Shown here: piece by piece, positions 26,534 through 34,877 of the stretch
Layout of the letters: every line of letters begins with the position of its first letter
How positions within the stretch are numbered: position 1 is the first letter of the stretch
Origin: JAIBJN01 sp963775505
Lineage (GTDB): Bacteria > Actinomycetota > Thermoleophilia > Gaiellales > Gaiellaceae
Length of the DNA: 64,000 nucleotides
Assembly: GCA_963775505.1 (NCBI GenBank)
Contig: CAVZIL010000009.1
Location: 62,001 to 126,000, forward strand
Reading direction: 5' to 3'
Position numbers and translations under genes: made by a program
Notes under the pieces: generated by a model
What the model was told of the DNA's origin: nothing
The model's input: the letters and a program-made list of their open reading frames with translations, nothing else
The model's database searches: none

Positions 26534-29500
26534 TGGCCACCGCCGCCTTGGCCAAGCCCACAGAGGCCGAGCGGGCCGCTCCGCTCGAGCCGTACAAGGG
26601 GCTGGCGCCATACCTCGAATCCGACTCCGATCTCTTCTTCGGCCGGGAGCGAGAAACGGAGATCATCTGCGCCAACTTGATGGCGGCCCGGTTGACGCTG
26701 CTCTACGGAGAGAGCGGCGTCGGGAAGAGCTCCGTCCTGCTTGCGGGAGCCGCCCACCAGCTGCGTGAGGAAGCGCGCCGGTACAGAGAGGAGCACGGAC
26801 GCCCCGATTTTGCCGTGGTCGTCTACCGGACGTGGCGCGACAACCCGGTGGAAGGCCTCATCGCCGAGATTCGCCGGGCTGTGTCCGAGCTGATCGCGGA
26901 CGACGACGCGGCCGAGAGCCTGGAGGGCGGCACCCTTGCCGACCTTCTCCGTGCCGCCGCCGATCGCCTGGACGGCGACGTTCTCGTCATTCTCGACCAG
27001 TTCGACGAGTACTTCCTCTACCACGGAACCGAAGACGGAGAGGACACGTTCGCCGTTCAGTTTCCGCAGGCGGTCAACGAGGGGGGCCTGCGCGCGAACT
27101 TCCTCGTCTCCATGCGCGAGGACACCGTCGCGAAGCTCGATCGCTTCAAAGGCCGTATCCCCTTCCTCTTCGACAACCGTCTTCGGATCGACCACCTGGG
27201 CATCGGGGCAGCCCGTGAGGCGATCGAGCGCCCGATTGCCGCGTTCAACGAAAGGGCGAATCTGCCTGACAAGGTCGAGATCGAGCCGGCGCTGGTCGAG
27301 GAGATCCTGAGACAGATCGGCGGGCGGGATGTTGCGCTGACGCCGGCCGGAGCGGTCGAGGTGAGCAAGGCCCCGACGGCTTCGAACGGAGATCGAGTCC
27401 AGGCCCCATACCTCCAGATCGTCCTGAGGCGGATCTGGCTCGAGGAGGTCAAGGAAGGATCGAGCGTGCTGCGCGCGGACACGCTCGAGCGTCTCGGCGG
27501 CGCCGAGAACATCGTCCGTACGCGGTTTGCCGAGGTGATGGGCTCGCTGACGCCGAGCGAGCGCGAAACGGCGGCCGATGTCTTTCGCTTCCTCGTCACC
27601 AGATCCGGCACGAAGGTCGCCCACTCGGCGGCCGACCTCGCCGATTTCACCGACCTCGACGAGGGCCAGGTCGCGGCCGTCCTCGCGCACATGGCCGATC
27701 AGGACATACGGCTGCTGCGCCCCGTTCAGCCGGCGTCCGGGGCCGAGGACGGGACGCGCTACGAGATCGCGCACGACATCATCGGGCCCGCGATCCTCGC
27801 GTGGCGTACGCACTACGAGCAGGAGAAGCGCCAGCACCGCGAACGACGGAAGACGCGCATTTGGGCGGGGACGGCGCTCGCCTCGTTGCTCCTGTGCGCC
27901 GGCGTAGCGCTTCTCGGGATCTGGGCCTGGCAGCAGAAGGAGGAGGCCGACGACGCGACCGTGCAGGCCGATGCGGCCGAGCTTGCCGCGCGAGCGCGGG
28001 CGGTCCGGAACGAAGATCCTGCCCGGGCCGTCGGACTTGCGCTCGAGGCGCTGGAAGCAAACGAGAAGAGCGGCCAAGCGGAGGACGTCCTCCGCGAAGC
28101 TCTACCCGCGTTCCGCGCGCGCCGCATCATCAGCGATGTCGGGGATCCCGCGGCCGCTGCGATCAGCGGCTCTGCGGGGCGGCCGCTGCTAGCGCTTCCG
28201 ACGGAGGATCAAGCCATGCGCATCGTCGACGCCGAGACCGGAGAGGACGCTTCGGTCCTTGCTGAGCCGGGCGACGTCTTCACCTCGTCGTTCAGCGCGG
28301 ACGCGAGTCGGCTCGTCACGACACCCCTAGGCGGCACGGCCACCCTCTGGGACACCGAGAGCGGCAACGAGATCAGCCGCCTGCCTGGAGCCGACACGGT
28401 CTATGTAGTGGCGTTCGATCCGTCGGGGAACTCCATCGTCGGAACGGACCTCGACGGAGGACTGAATCTCTGGAACGGAGAATCGGGCGCGCAGCTCGAC
28501 CAGAAGGACGCAACTTCCGAGGGCGGGGTCGTCTGGAGCCTGAGCTTCAGTGATGACGGAAGCCGACTCGCCACCGTGAGCTCGGATACCACAGACAACG
28601 TCCGCCTGTGGTTCGTGTCGGCCACGGGCCTTCAGGAAAGCGGGAGGATTCCGACTGCCTTCGAAGGGCAGGAAGGGGCCGAGCGGGAAGCGGACGCGAC
28701 GTCCGTCCCCTTCACGGCGGCTGCGCTCGACCCGGCGGGCACGCGCCTCGTGACTGCGGACGAGAATGGGCGGGTGCAAGTCTGGGATGCAGCGACCCGC
28801 GCGCCGGAACGGATGCTTGCAGGAGCCGTGGGTGAGACGTCGGACCTCGCCTTCAGCCCAGACGGAAAGCTCGTCGCGGCCGCTCAGGACAAGGTCGTGC
28901 GCGTGTGGAGGGTTGCGACCGGGGAGCGTCTGGCAGAGATGCAGGGACACCAGGACTGGGTCAACGTGGTGGAGTTCCGGCCCGACGGCGAGAACGTCCT
29001 GAGCGCCAGCTCGGACGGCACAGCGCGCGTGTGGGAGGCGCGGACCGGGCTTCCCGTTCTCGAGCTGAGGGGCCACCACGGGGCGATCGTCATGGTGGAC
29101 TACCTGGCGGGCGAGAAGCTGGCGGCGACGGTGAGCGAGGATGGAACGGTGCGGACCTGGGACGTCGAGACCGGGATCGAGCTGCGCGGCCATCGCGATT
29201 GGGTTCTAGACGCGACCTACAACTCGGACGGCACGCTCTTGGCGACGGTCGGCTCCGACGGGCGGCTGGTCACCTGGGACCCGATAACCCACGAGCGCCA
29301 AGATGCAACGGAGGCGGGCCTCAGTTCGAGCGCGGTGAACACCGTCGAATTCAGCCCCGACGGGCGAATCCTGACCGGAGCGGACGACGGGACCGCCGCC
29401 CTCTGGGATCCCGAGACCCTCGACTACGACTCACAGGTCTACCACGGGGACAGAGTCACCGGGGCGTCGTTCAACCCGGACGGCGATCGCATCGTGACGT

Positions 29501-30138
29501 CGAGCACCGACGGGACAGTCCGCGTCTGGGATCCTGCAGAGCCGGACGAGCAGCTCTTCGACCTGCAGGCGGCCGGCCTGGAGCAGACGACTCACGACGG
29601 TCCCGTGCTCGACGCCCGCTTCAGCCCTGACGGGACTCGGATCGTGACCGTCGGCGCCGACGAGCTGGCCCGCGTGTGGTCGAGTGATGGTCGCGAGCTC
29701 GGGAAGTTCGAAGGTCACGACGGAATCGTGTGGCGGGTTTCCTTCAATCCCGACGATCCAGAGCTGGTCGTGACCGGCAGCCGGGACCGGACGGCCCGAA
29801 TCTGGAACACCGAGGATCCGAGCGAGCAGATCGCGAAGATCGAGCAGCCGGAGGCCGTGACAAGCGTCGCGTTCAGCCCCGACGGAGAGCTGGTCGTCAC
29901 CGGCAGCCCAGGGGGCGTGACCCGGGTCTGGGACTGGAGACCCGTGAAGCTCCTGGCTGTAATGCGCATGCACGGCGACTACATCAACTCCGCTGAGTTC
30001 AGCCCTGACCAGAGGCTCATCGTTACGGCGAGCGACGACCGCACGCTGAAGCTCTATCCCTGTGAGGTCTGCGCGGGGCTCGAGACGCTCGAGCGCATGG
30101 CGCGAGAACAGACCGCTGCCTTGCGCCCGGCCCCCTAG
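26533..30138 (+). CDS. Membrane-anchored nSTAND1-type NTPase with WD40 propellers
   Basis: 1201 residues. Residues 20-40 hold the family entry motif YKGLAPYLESDSDLFFGRER; Walker A GESGVGKSS (59-67); Walker B DVLVILDQFDE (about 155). A winged-helix-like region precedes one membrane helix (about 440-462, LLLCAGVALLGIWAW). A short helical linker (ARAVRNEDPARAVGLALEAL) leads to about 14-15 WD40 repeats (about 530-1185; VRVWD-type ends), i.e. two seven-bladed propellers, a ligand-sensing part. STAND proteins switch by oligomerising on ligand binding. It has no enzymatic effector itself; the coupled SIR2 protein is the obvious one. Confidence 0.88.
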   Translation: MATAALAKPTEAERAAPLEPYKGLAPYLESDSDLFFGRERETEIICANLMAARLTLLYGESGVGKSSVLLAGAAHQLREEARRYREEHGRPDFAVVVYRTWRDNPVEGLIAEIRRAVSELIADDDAAESLEGGTLADLLRAAADRLDGDVLVILDQFDEYFLYHGTEDGEDTFAVQFPQAVNEGGLRANFLVSMREDTVAKLDRFKGRIPFLFDNRLRIDHLGIGAAREAIERPIAAFNERANLPDKVEIEPALVEEILRQIGGRDVALTPAGAVEVSKAPTASNGDRVQAPYLQIVLRRIWLEEVKEGSSVLRADTLERLGGAENIVRTRFAEVMGSLTPSERETAADVFRFLVTRSGTKVAHSAADLADFTDLDEGQVAAVLAHMADQDIRLLRPVQPASGAEDGTRYEIAHDIIGPAILAWRTHYEQEKRQHRERRKTRIWAGTALASLLLCAGVALLGIWAWQQKEEADDATVQADAAELAARARAVRNEDPARAVGLALEALEANEKSGQAEDVLREALPAFRARRIISDVGDPAAAAISGSAGRPLLALPTEDQAMRIVDAETGEDASVLAEPGDVFTSSFSADASRLVTTPLGGTATLWDTESGNEISRLPGADTVYVVAFDPSGNSIVGTDLDGGLNLWNGESGAQLDQKDATSEGGVVWSLSFSDDGSRLATVSSDTTDNVRLWFVSATGLQESGRIPTAFEGQEGAEREADATSVPFTAAALDPAGTRLVTADENGRVQVWDAATRAPERMLAGAVGETSDLAFSPDGKLVAAAQDKVVRVWRVATGERLAEMQGHQDWVNVVEFRPDGENVLSASSDGTARVWEARTGLPVLELRGHHGAIVMVDYLAGEKLAATVSEDGTVRTWDVETGIELRGHRDWVLDATYNSDGTLLATVGSDGRLVTWDPITHERQDATEAGLSSSAVNTVEFSPDGRILTGADDGTAALWDPETLDYDSQVYHGDRVTGASFNPDGDRIVTSSTDGTVRVWDPAEPDEQLFDLQAAGLEQTTHDGPVLDARFSPDGTRIVTVGADELARVWSSDGRELGKFEGHDGIVWRVSFNPDDPELVVTGSRDRTARIWNTEDPSEQIAKIEQPEAVTSVAFSPDGELVVTGSPGGVTRVWDWRPVKLLAVMRMHGDYINSAEFSPDQRLIVTASDDRTLKLYPCEVCAGLETLERMAREQTAALRPAP

Positions 30139-30842
30139 GCCTTGTCGATCGCCTTCTGAAACCGGACTCCTTCCTCGTCGAGCGTCGTGATCAGCTCGAC
30201 GAGGTTGTGCTGGAGCTCGCGGAGGCGCGGGCTCGGCTCGTCCGCCACGGCGTCGACGTCGCGGCGAAGCGACTCGAACCACCGCTCGAACGCCGAATCG
30301 GCGCTCTTCTCGACGAAGGTCGCGTAGCCCAGGCAGAGCCGCTCCCCGTCTTCGACCACGATCATCCGCTCGCCGATCGCGTTTTGCTCGCCGCGCCAGA
30401 TCATGAACGGCCGGCCAAGCTCCGCGCGATCGGACGCGAACGTCTCACGGACGTCGTGGAGGAGCATCGACACGCGCCGAGTCGACGCTTCCTCCTGGAA
30501 CCGGAGGAACTGCACCTCTCTGCGAAGGATCTCGGTCCACGCGAAGTACTGCCCGATGAGGTAGAGCGTGTGGTCGACGGCGTACTGGCGACTGCCCTCC
30601 CGGTCGGTCGCGTAGTACTTCCCCAGGAAGTCCTGCCGCAGGATGTTGTAGAGGCGTGACTGCAGGTCGTAGGCGGCGAGGATGAGCGGCTCGCGGTACT
30701 TCGCGAGGATCTCGCTTGCCTTCTGCTCCTTCTCCGTGCGGGCAAGCTGGATCTGTCCGTACAGCGACAGACTCGCGCTCAGCATGGCACCGAGGAGCGC
30801 GATGATCGCGACGATGATCGCCGCATCCATCGGAGCCATCAT
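30135..30842 (-). CDS. One-TM membrane protein with cytosolic helical domain, unknown family
   Basis: About 235 residues. An N-terminal membrane helix (AAIIVAIIALLGAMLSASLS) is followed by a charged helix RTEKEQKASEILAKYREPL and an alpha-helical, possibly coiled-coil domain of about 190 residues. Several Met codons (30866, 30842, 30839, 30830) could start it; 30842 is a compromise. It converges on the STAND gene with a 4-nt overlap. Similar in build, not obviously in sequence, to the protein at 60248-60892. I do not recognise a catalytic motif; it may be an accessory of the STAND locus or unrelated. Confidence 0.6.
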   Translation of the reverse strand: MMAPMDAAIIVAIIALLGAMLSASLSLYGQIQLARTEKEQKASEILAKYREPLILAAYDLQSRLYNILRQDFLGKYYATDREGSRQYAVDHTLYLIGQYFAWTEILRREVQFLRFQEEASTRRVSMLLHDVRETFASDRAELGRPFMIWRGEQNAIGERMIVVEDGERLCLGYATFVEKSADSAFERWFESLRRDVDAVADEPSPRLRELQHNLVELITTLDEEGVRFQKAIDKA

Positions 30843-30912
30843 CCCAGGAGACCTCGCCCCAGGCAACGCCCCGACAACTCGCCGTCGGCGAGGGACCGCC
30901 CGAGGCGGTGTG

Positions 30913-30918
30913 CATAGT
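30913..30918 (+). promoter_or_regulatory. Candidate -10 (CATAGT) for leaderless transcript
   Basis: CATAGT ends 7 nt before ATG 30926. It supports that ATG over the in-frame GTG at 30908. Confidence 0.35.
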
Positions 30919-30925
30919 CCCGGGG

Positions 30926-32830
30926 ATGCGCGTCGTCGCCCTCATCGCCGCCCTCGCCTCGGCGCTCGCCCTTCCCGGTCTCGCCGGCGCCCAGGCGGAG
31001 GAGGAGCTGGCCGAGCGGTACGCGCCCGTCGTTCGGCTCGTGGAGCAGGATGAGGAGTGCGGGCCAGGCGAGCCCTACGACCCGATCGACATCGACGCGA
31101 TCCTCGATGAGGACACGGTCTCGCTGCGAGGCCCGTGGCGCAGCAACGACCTCGTCACGATCGCTCCGTCTGCCGACGATCTCGGCCGCGGGCTCTACGA
31201 GTACAACCTTGACTTTCCCGGCGACGCCCTGAACCCGGGCTGCGACTACGAGCGCTGGGCTCGACGCATCAGCGAGGGCACCGAGCCGACCGTCTACGCC
31301 CACGTCGCGCTGGAGGCAGCCCATCCCGGCAGGCTCGGGCTCCAGTACTGGTTCTACTACCCGTTCAACGACTGGAACAACCTGCACGAGGGCGACTGGG
31401 AGATGATCCAGATCGTCTTCCCGGCGGGGAGCGCCGAGGACGCCCTCGAGACGGAGCCGCTCGAGGTCGGCTACAGCCAGCACGAGGGCGCCGAGCGAGC
31501 CGAGTGGGGGGAGGAAAAGCTCGAGCTCGTCGACGGCAGCCACCCGGTCGTCTACCCGGCAGCGGGCTCGCACGCGAACTTCTACTCCGAGGGCCTCCAC
31601 CTCGGGCGCTCGGGCGAGCAGGGAGTCGGCTGCGACGACACTACCGGCCCGCACGAGGAGCTTCGGCCGGCCACGCTGACGATCCCGAGCGACCCCTCGG
31701 CGGCGCAGGCTGCCTTCCCGTGGATCGCCTTCGAGGGTCGCTGGGGCGAGCGCCAGCAGGCGTTCTACAACGGTCCCACCGGGCCGAATCTGAAGACGCA
31801 GTGGGCTGAGCCGGTCACCTGGGCGGAGGACTGGCGCGACCGCAGCTACGCCGTGCCGGCGGGCGGCGCCTTCGGAACCGACGCGACGGACTTCTTCTGC
31901 AGCGCGGTCGAGGCCGGGTCGAACTTCGTCGTCCGCGCGGTGGACAACGGCGTCCGGCTCGCGCTCGTGCTCGGCGTCCTCGCCGCCGCGCTGATCTTCC
32001 TGGTGACCCGGACTTCGTGGCGGCCGTCCACGCCGCTCAGCGCACGCCGCCGACGCTCGTGGGGCCAGACCTTCACGGCCTCGTGGCGCCTCTACCGGCT
32101 GCGCCCGAAGCTCTTCCTCGGGATCGGGCTCGTCGTCATCCCGATCTCGGTCGTCATCACCGGGCTCCAGATCCTGCTCTTCTCGGCGACCTCGCTCGTC
32201 GGGATCGACCCCGACGGGGAGGGCGGCGGCTTCCGAGTCGGCCTCGGCGTGTGGCTCGGGACGGTGCTGACGCTCCTCGCCCTCGCCCTCGTCCAGGCCG
32301 CGTGCGCCCGGGCGATCGCCGAGATCGACGCCGGAAAGGAGATCGGCGTCCGCGAGGCGTACCGCCTCGCGTTCGACAGCGTCTGGGAGCTGCTCCGCGC
32401 GTTGGCGGTCGCCGTCGCGGTCGTCACCGTGCTCAGCGTCTCGATCTTCCTCCTGCCGATCGCGATCTGGCTCGCCGTCCGCTGGGCGCTGATCGTCCCC
32501 GTCGTCGAGCTCGAGGAGCACGGCGGACTCGCCGCGCTGCGCCGGAGCGGATGTCTCGTCCGCCTGCAGTGGCTCAAGGTCGGCACCCTCGTCGTCGCCG
32601 CGGCGGCGCTGGCGATCGTGATGGGGCCGTTCCTCGGCGCGCTCCTGATCCTCCTCGTTGACGCTCCGTTCGGGCTCGTCAACGTCCTGGCCGGCCTGAT
32701 CTACGCGGTGGCGATGCCGTTCGTCGGCATCGCGACGACGTACGTCTACTACGACACGCTCGTCCGCGAGCGCATTGACGAGGCCGAGCCGCCGCCGACG
32801 GTGCTGCCGGCGGAGATCCCGACGTCGTAA
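30926..32830 (+). CDS. Vps62/DUF946-like domain fused to a multi-pass membrane domain
   Basis: 634 residues. Signal peptide (LIAALASALALPGLAGAQA), then an extracytoplasmic domain with QYWFYYPFNDWNNLHEGDWE and YPAAGSHANFYS, motifs of the Vps62 (DUF946) family. From about residue 335 a membrane helix and an Arg-rich loop lead to a five- or six-helix membrane domain resembling DUF7847/GDPD membrane-type domains. Function of either part is unknown; the two are rarely discussed together. GTG at 30908 is an alternative start adding six residues. Confidence 0.78.
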   Translation: MRVVALIAALASALALPGLAGAQAEEELAERYAPVVRLVEQDEECGPGEPYDPIDIDAILDEDTVSLRGPWRSNDLVTIAPSADDLGRGLYEYNLDFPGDALNPGCDYERWARRISEGTEPTVYAHVALEAAHPGRLGLQYWFYYPFNDWNNLHEGDWEMIQIVFPAGSAEDALETEPLEVGYSQHEGAERAEWGEEKLELVDGSHPVVYPAAGSHANFYSEGLHLGRSGEQGVGCDDTTGPHEELRPATLTIPSDPSAAQAAFPWIAFEGRWGERQQAFYNGPTGPNLKTQWAEPVTWAEDWRDRSYAVPAGGAFGTDATDFFCSAVEAGSNFVVRAVDNGVRLALVLGVLAAALIFLVTRTSWRPSTPLSARRRRSWGQTFTASWRLYRLRPKLFLGIGLVVIPISVVITGLQILLFSATSLVGIDPDGEGGGFRVGLGVWLGTVLTLLALALVQAACARAIAEIDAGKEIGVREAYRLAFDSVWELLRALAVAVAVVTVLSVSIFLLPIAIWLAVRWALIVPVVELEEHGGLAALRRSGCLVRLQWLKVGTLVVAAAALAIVMGPFLGALLILLVDAPFGLVNVLAGLIYAVAMPFVGIATTYVYYDTLVRERIDEAEPPPTVLPAEIPTS

Positions 32831-32866
32831 TCGCGTCCCCCTGGATGACGAGTCCTGGGCGAAGCG

Positions 32867-33394
32867 CTAGAGCTTTGCCACCGTGTCGCCGACCCGCACC
32901 GTGCCCGGGGTCACGACGCGCGCGTTCATTCCGCGGAGTCGCAGCTCGCGGCCTTCACCTTTGTTGACGAGCTTCACCGCATCCGACCCGAACCGCGCGC
33001 TGAACTTGGCGCAGCCCGTGTGCGGCACGTCGCTGACCTCGATGACCGCGTCGCCGACCGCGAGCTGTGTGCCGGGAGGGAGGTTCTCGACGCTGAGGTC
33101 GAGGTCGACATAGAGCTGGTCGCCGGCAAGCGGCCACCGCTCGCGGCCTCGGGCCACCAGCTGCGCGAGGCGCGAGTTCATCAGCGTCAGCTGGGAGTCG
33201 TTCGTGGGCGACGAGCCCAGGTGCCACCGGTCGCCGACGAGCCCGACGACGAGGTCGAGCTCGCCCTCCACGAGCACCTCGCGCTCATCGACTGCCGGCC
33301 GGCGGACGATGAGCTCGAGCGTCCCGCGGTCGAGCGGAGACGAGCGGACGTGCTCCAGGCCGGCAGTGAGCTCGACGGCGGTCGCGTGCTCCAT
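32867..33394 (-). CDS. MOSC domain protein
   Basis: 175 residues. The C-terminal MOSC mark is VPHTGCAKFSARFG with its single conserved Cys, then RGMNARVVTPGTVRVGD. MOSC proteins handle sulfur attached to molybdenum cofactor or reduce N-hydroxylated compounds. Stand-alone, with no Moco genes around; 10 nt downstream of the 33405 gene in the same direction. Confidence 0.85.
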   Translation of the reverse strand: MEHATAVELTAGLEHVRSSPLDRGTLELIVRRPAVDEREVLVEGELDLVVGLVGDRWHLGSSPTNDSQLTLMNSRLAQLVARGRERWPLAGDQLYVDLDLSVENLPPGTQLAVGDAVIEVSDVPHTGCAKFSARFGSDAVKLVNKGEGRELRLRGMNARVVTPGTVRVGDTVAKL

Positions 33395-33404
33395 CGCCCG
33401 AAGC

Positions 33405-34028
33405 CTAGTCTGCGGACGGGTGGACGAGCGGGACGGCCCCCTTCCATCCGGTGCCGAGCACCGTGACGAGCGAAGGAGGCGTGATCAGGCGCACCGCGCC
33501 GTCGCGGGGGCCCGGTCGCGGAGCCGTATAGCCGGCCGGGGTCCAGGCCCGTAGCCGTTCGCCAAGGACGAGCAGCGGCTCGCGCTCGACAAGCACAAAG
33601 GCGCCGTCCGGGAGCTCGCTGAGCTCGGCCTCGTGCAGGCGGCGCTTCCTGGAATTCGTGTCGAGCCGCTCCTCCTGGAGCTGGGCGTCGACCGCGTCAG
33701 CGGCCACCTGGCCCGGATGGAGCTCCTGCCAGATCTCCGAGAAGCGGAGGTAGTCCTCCCGCCGGCACAGCGCGCAGGGGCGGTGGCCGGCCGCGAACGC
33801 CGTCGCCTCGTCGAGGAAGAAGAGCTCGGTGAAGAGCCCCGGCTGGAGCAACGGCCCGCGTCGCCAGCCCTTGAACTCGAGCCGGCAGGCGATCCAGCGC
33901 CTGGTCGGGAAGCGGCGGCGGATCCGCCCGGTCGCGTCGTGCAGGCAGCCGCGGTTCCCGTAGACGAGCCCGCGGGCGGGGTGCGCGATCAGCTCGCCGA
34001 GCGGCGTGACCCGGTTCTGGAGCGCCAT
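33405..34028 (-). CDS. Conserved-looking hypothetical protein, 207 residues
   Basis: Start ATG 34028; upstream open frame is a shadow of the citrate-synthase-like gene. Notable features: an Arg/Trp-rich N-terminal half (RRRFPTRRWIACRLEFKGWRR in part) and GHRPCALCRRED, a Cys-x2-Cys that could bind metal. Soluble, no signal peptide. I recognise the general look from actinobacterial genomes but cannot name a family. Confidence 0.6.
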   Translation of the reverse strand: MALQNRVTPLGELIAHPARGLVYGNRGCLHDATGRIRRRFPTRRWIACRLEFKGWRRGPLLQPGLFTELFFLDEATAFAAGHRPCALCRREDYLRFSEIWQELHPGQVAADAVDAQLQEERLDTNSRKRRLHEAELSELPDGAFVLVEREPLLVLGERLRAWTPAGYTAPRPGPRDGAVRLITPPSLVTVLGTGWKGAVPLVHPSAD

Positions 34029-34091
34029 TGCCGCAGGGTAGGGGAGAGGCGCTCGACGGGCCGCCGGTGTGTGAAAAGCTCTAGGCCGCCC

Positions 34092-34877
34092 ATGCAGTCC
34101 GGCAAGCCGCAGACCCCCGTGACCCACATCGCGCAGGCCTACCCCGACCGGGTGGAGGTACGCGGCCGCGACCTGACCGGCGACCTGATGGGAAGGCTCA
34201 GCTTCACGGAGTACTTCCACCTCCTCCTCACGGGGCGCGAGCCGACCCCGGAGCAGCGCGACTTCCTCGACGTGCTCCTCGTCGCCATCGCCGAGCACGG
34301 GATGATGCCGACCAACGTCGCGGCCCGCATGACGCTCGCCGCCGATCCAGGCTCGCTGCAGGGCGCGGTGGCGGCGGGGATCCTCGGTGCGGGGCCCGTG
34401 GTTCTCGGCACGTCGGAGGAGTGCGCGCGGTTGCTCGCGGCGGCGCAGCAGCGAGTCGAGGCGGGCGCCGGCCCGGCACGGGTCGCCCAGGAGATGGTCG
34501 CTGAGCTCCGCGCGTCCGGTGAGAAGGTGCCCGGGTTCGGGCATCCGGTCCACCGGCCGCTTGACCCGCGCGCCGAGCGCATCCTCGAGCTCGCGGACGC
34601 GCGCGGGGTGAGCGGGCCCCACGTCCTGCTGGCGCGCTGCTTCCGCGACGCCGTCGCCGAGGCCCGGGGGAAGCCGCTGACGATGAACGTCGCGATGCCG
34701 AGCGCCGCGGTGATGCTCGATCTCGGCTTTACGCCCGCCGCTGTCAAGGCGGTGCCGATCCTGGCTCGAACGGCCGGCCTGCTCGCTCATCTCGCCGAGG
34801 AGCGAGAGCATCCGATCGGCTTTCTCCTTGCGGCGAAGGCGGAAGAGTCGATCGAGTACGAGCCGTCTCCGGAGTGA
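34092..34877 (+). CDS. Citrate synthase-superfamily protein (short, citryl-CoA lyase-like)
   Basis: 261 residues, shorter than citrate synthase (about 370-430). Recognisable family blocks are ELRASGEKVPGFGHPVHRPL (the active-site His in GHPVH) and MNVAMPSAAVMLDLGF. The size fits proteins named citryl-CoA lyase or citrate synthase small paralogues that cleave or form acyl-CoA C-C bonds. First gene of an operon: its stop overlaps the AMP ligase start (TGATG). Confidence 0.75.
   Translation: MQSGKPQTPVTHIAQAYPDRVEVRGRDLTGDLMGRLSFTEYFHLLLTGREPTPEQRDFLDVLLVAIAEHGMMPTNVAARMTLAADPGSLQGAVAAGILGAGPVVLGTSEECARLLAAAQQRVEAGAGPARVAQEMVAELRASGEKVPGFGHPVHRPLDPRAERILELADARGVSGPHVLLARCFRDAVAEARGKPLTMNVAMPSAAVMLDLGFTPAAVKAVPILARTAGLLAHLAEEREHPIGFLLAAKAEESIEYEPSPE

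Noticed and set aside
26476..28077. 533-codon minus-strand ORF over the STAND gene
   Set aside because: No recognisable domain; it is antisense to the NTPase region with clear Walker motifs.
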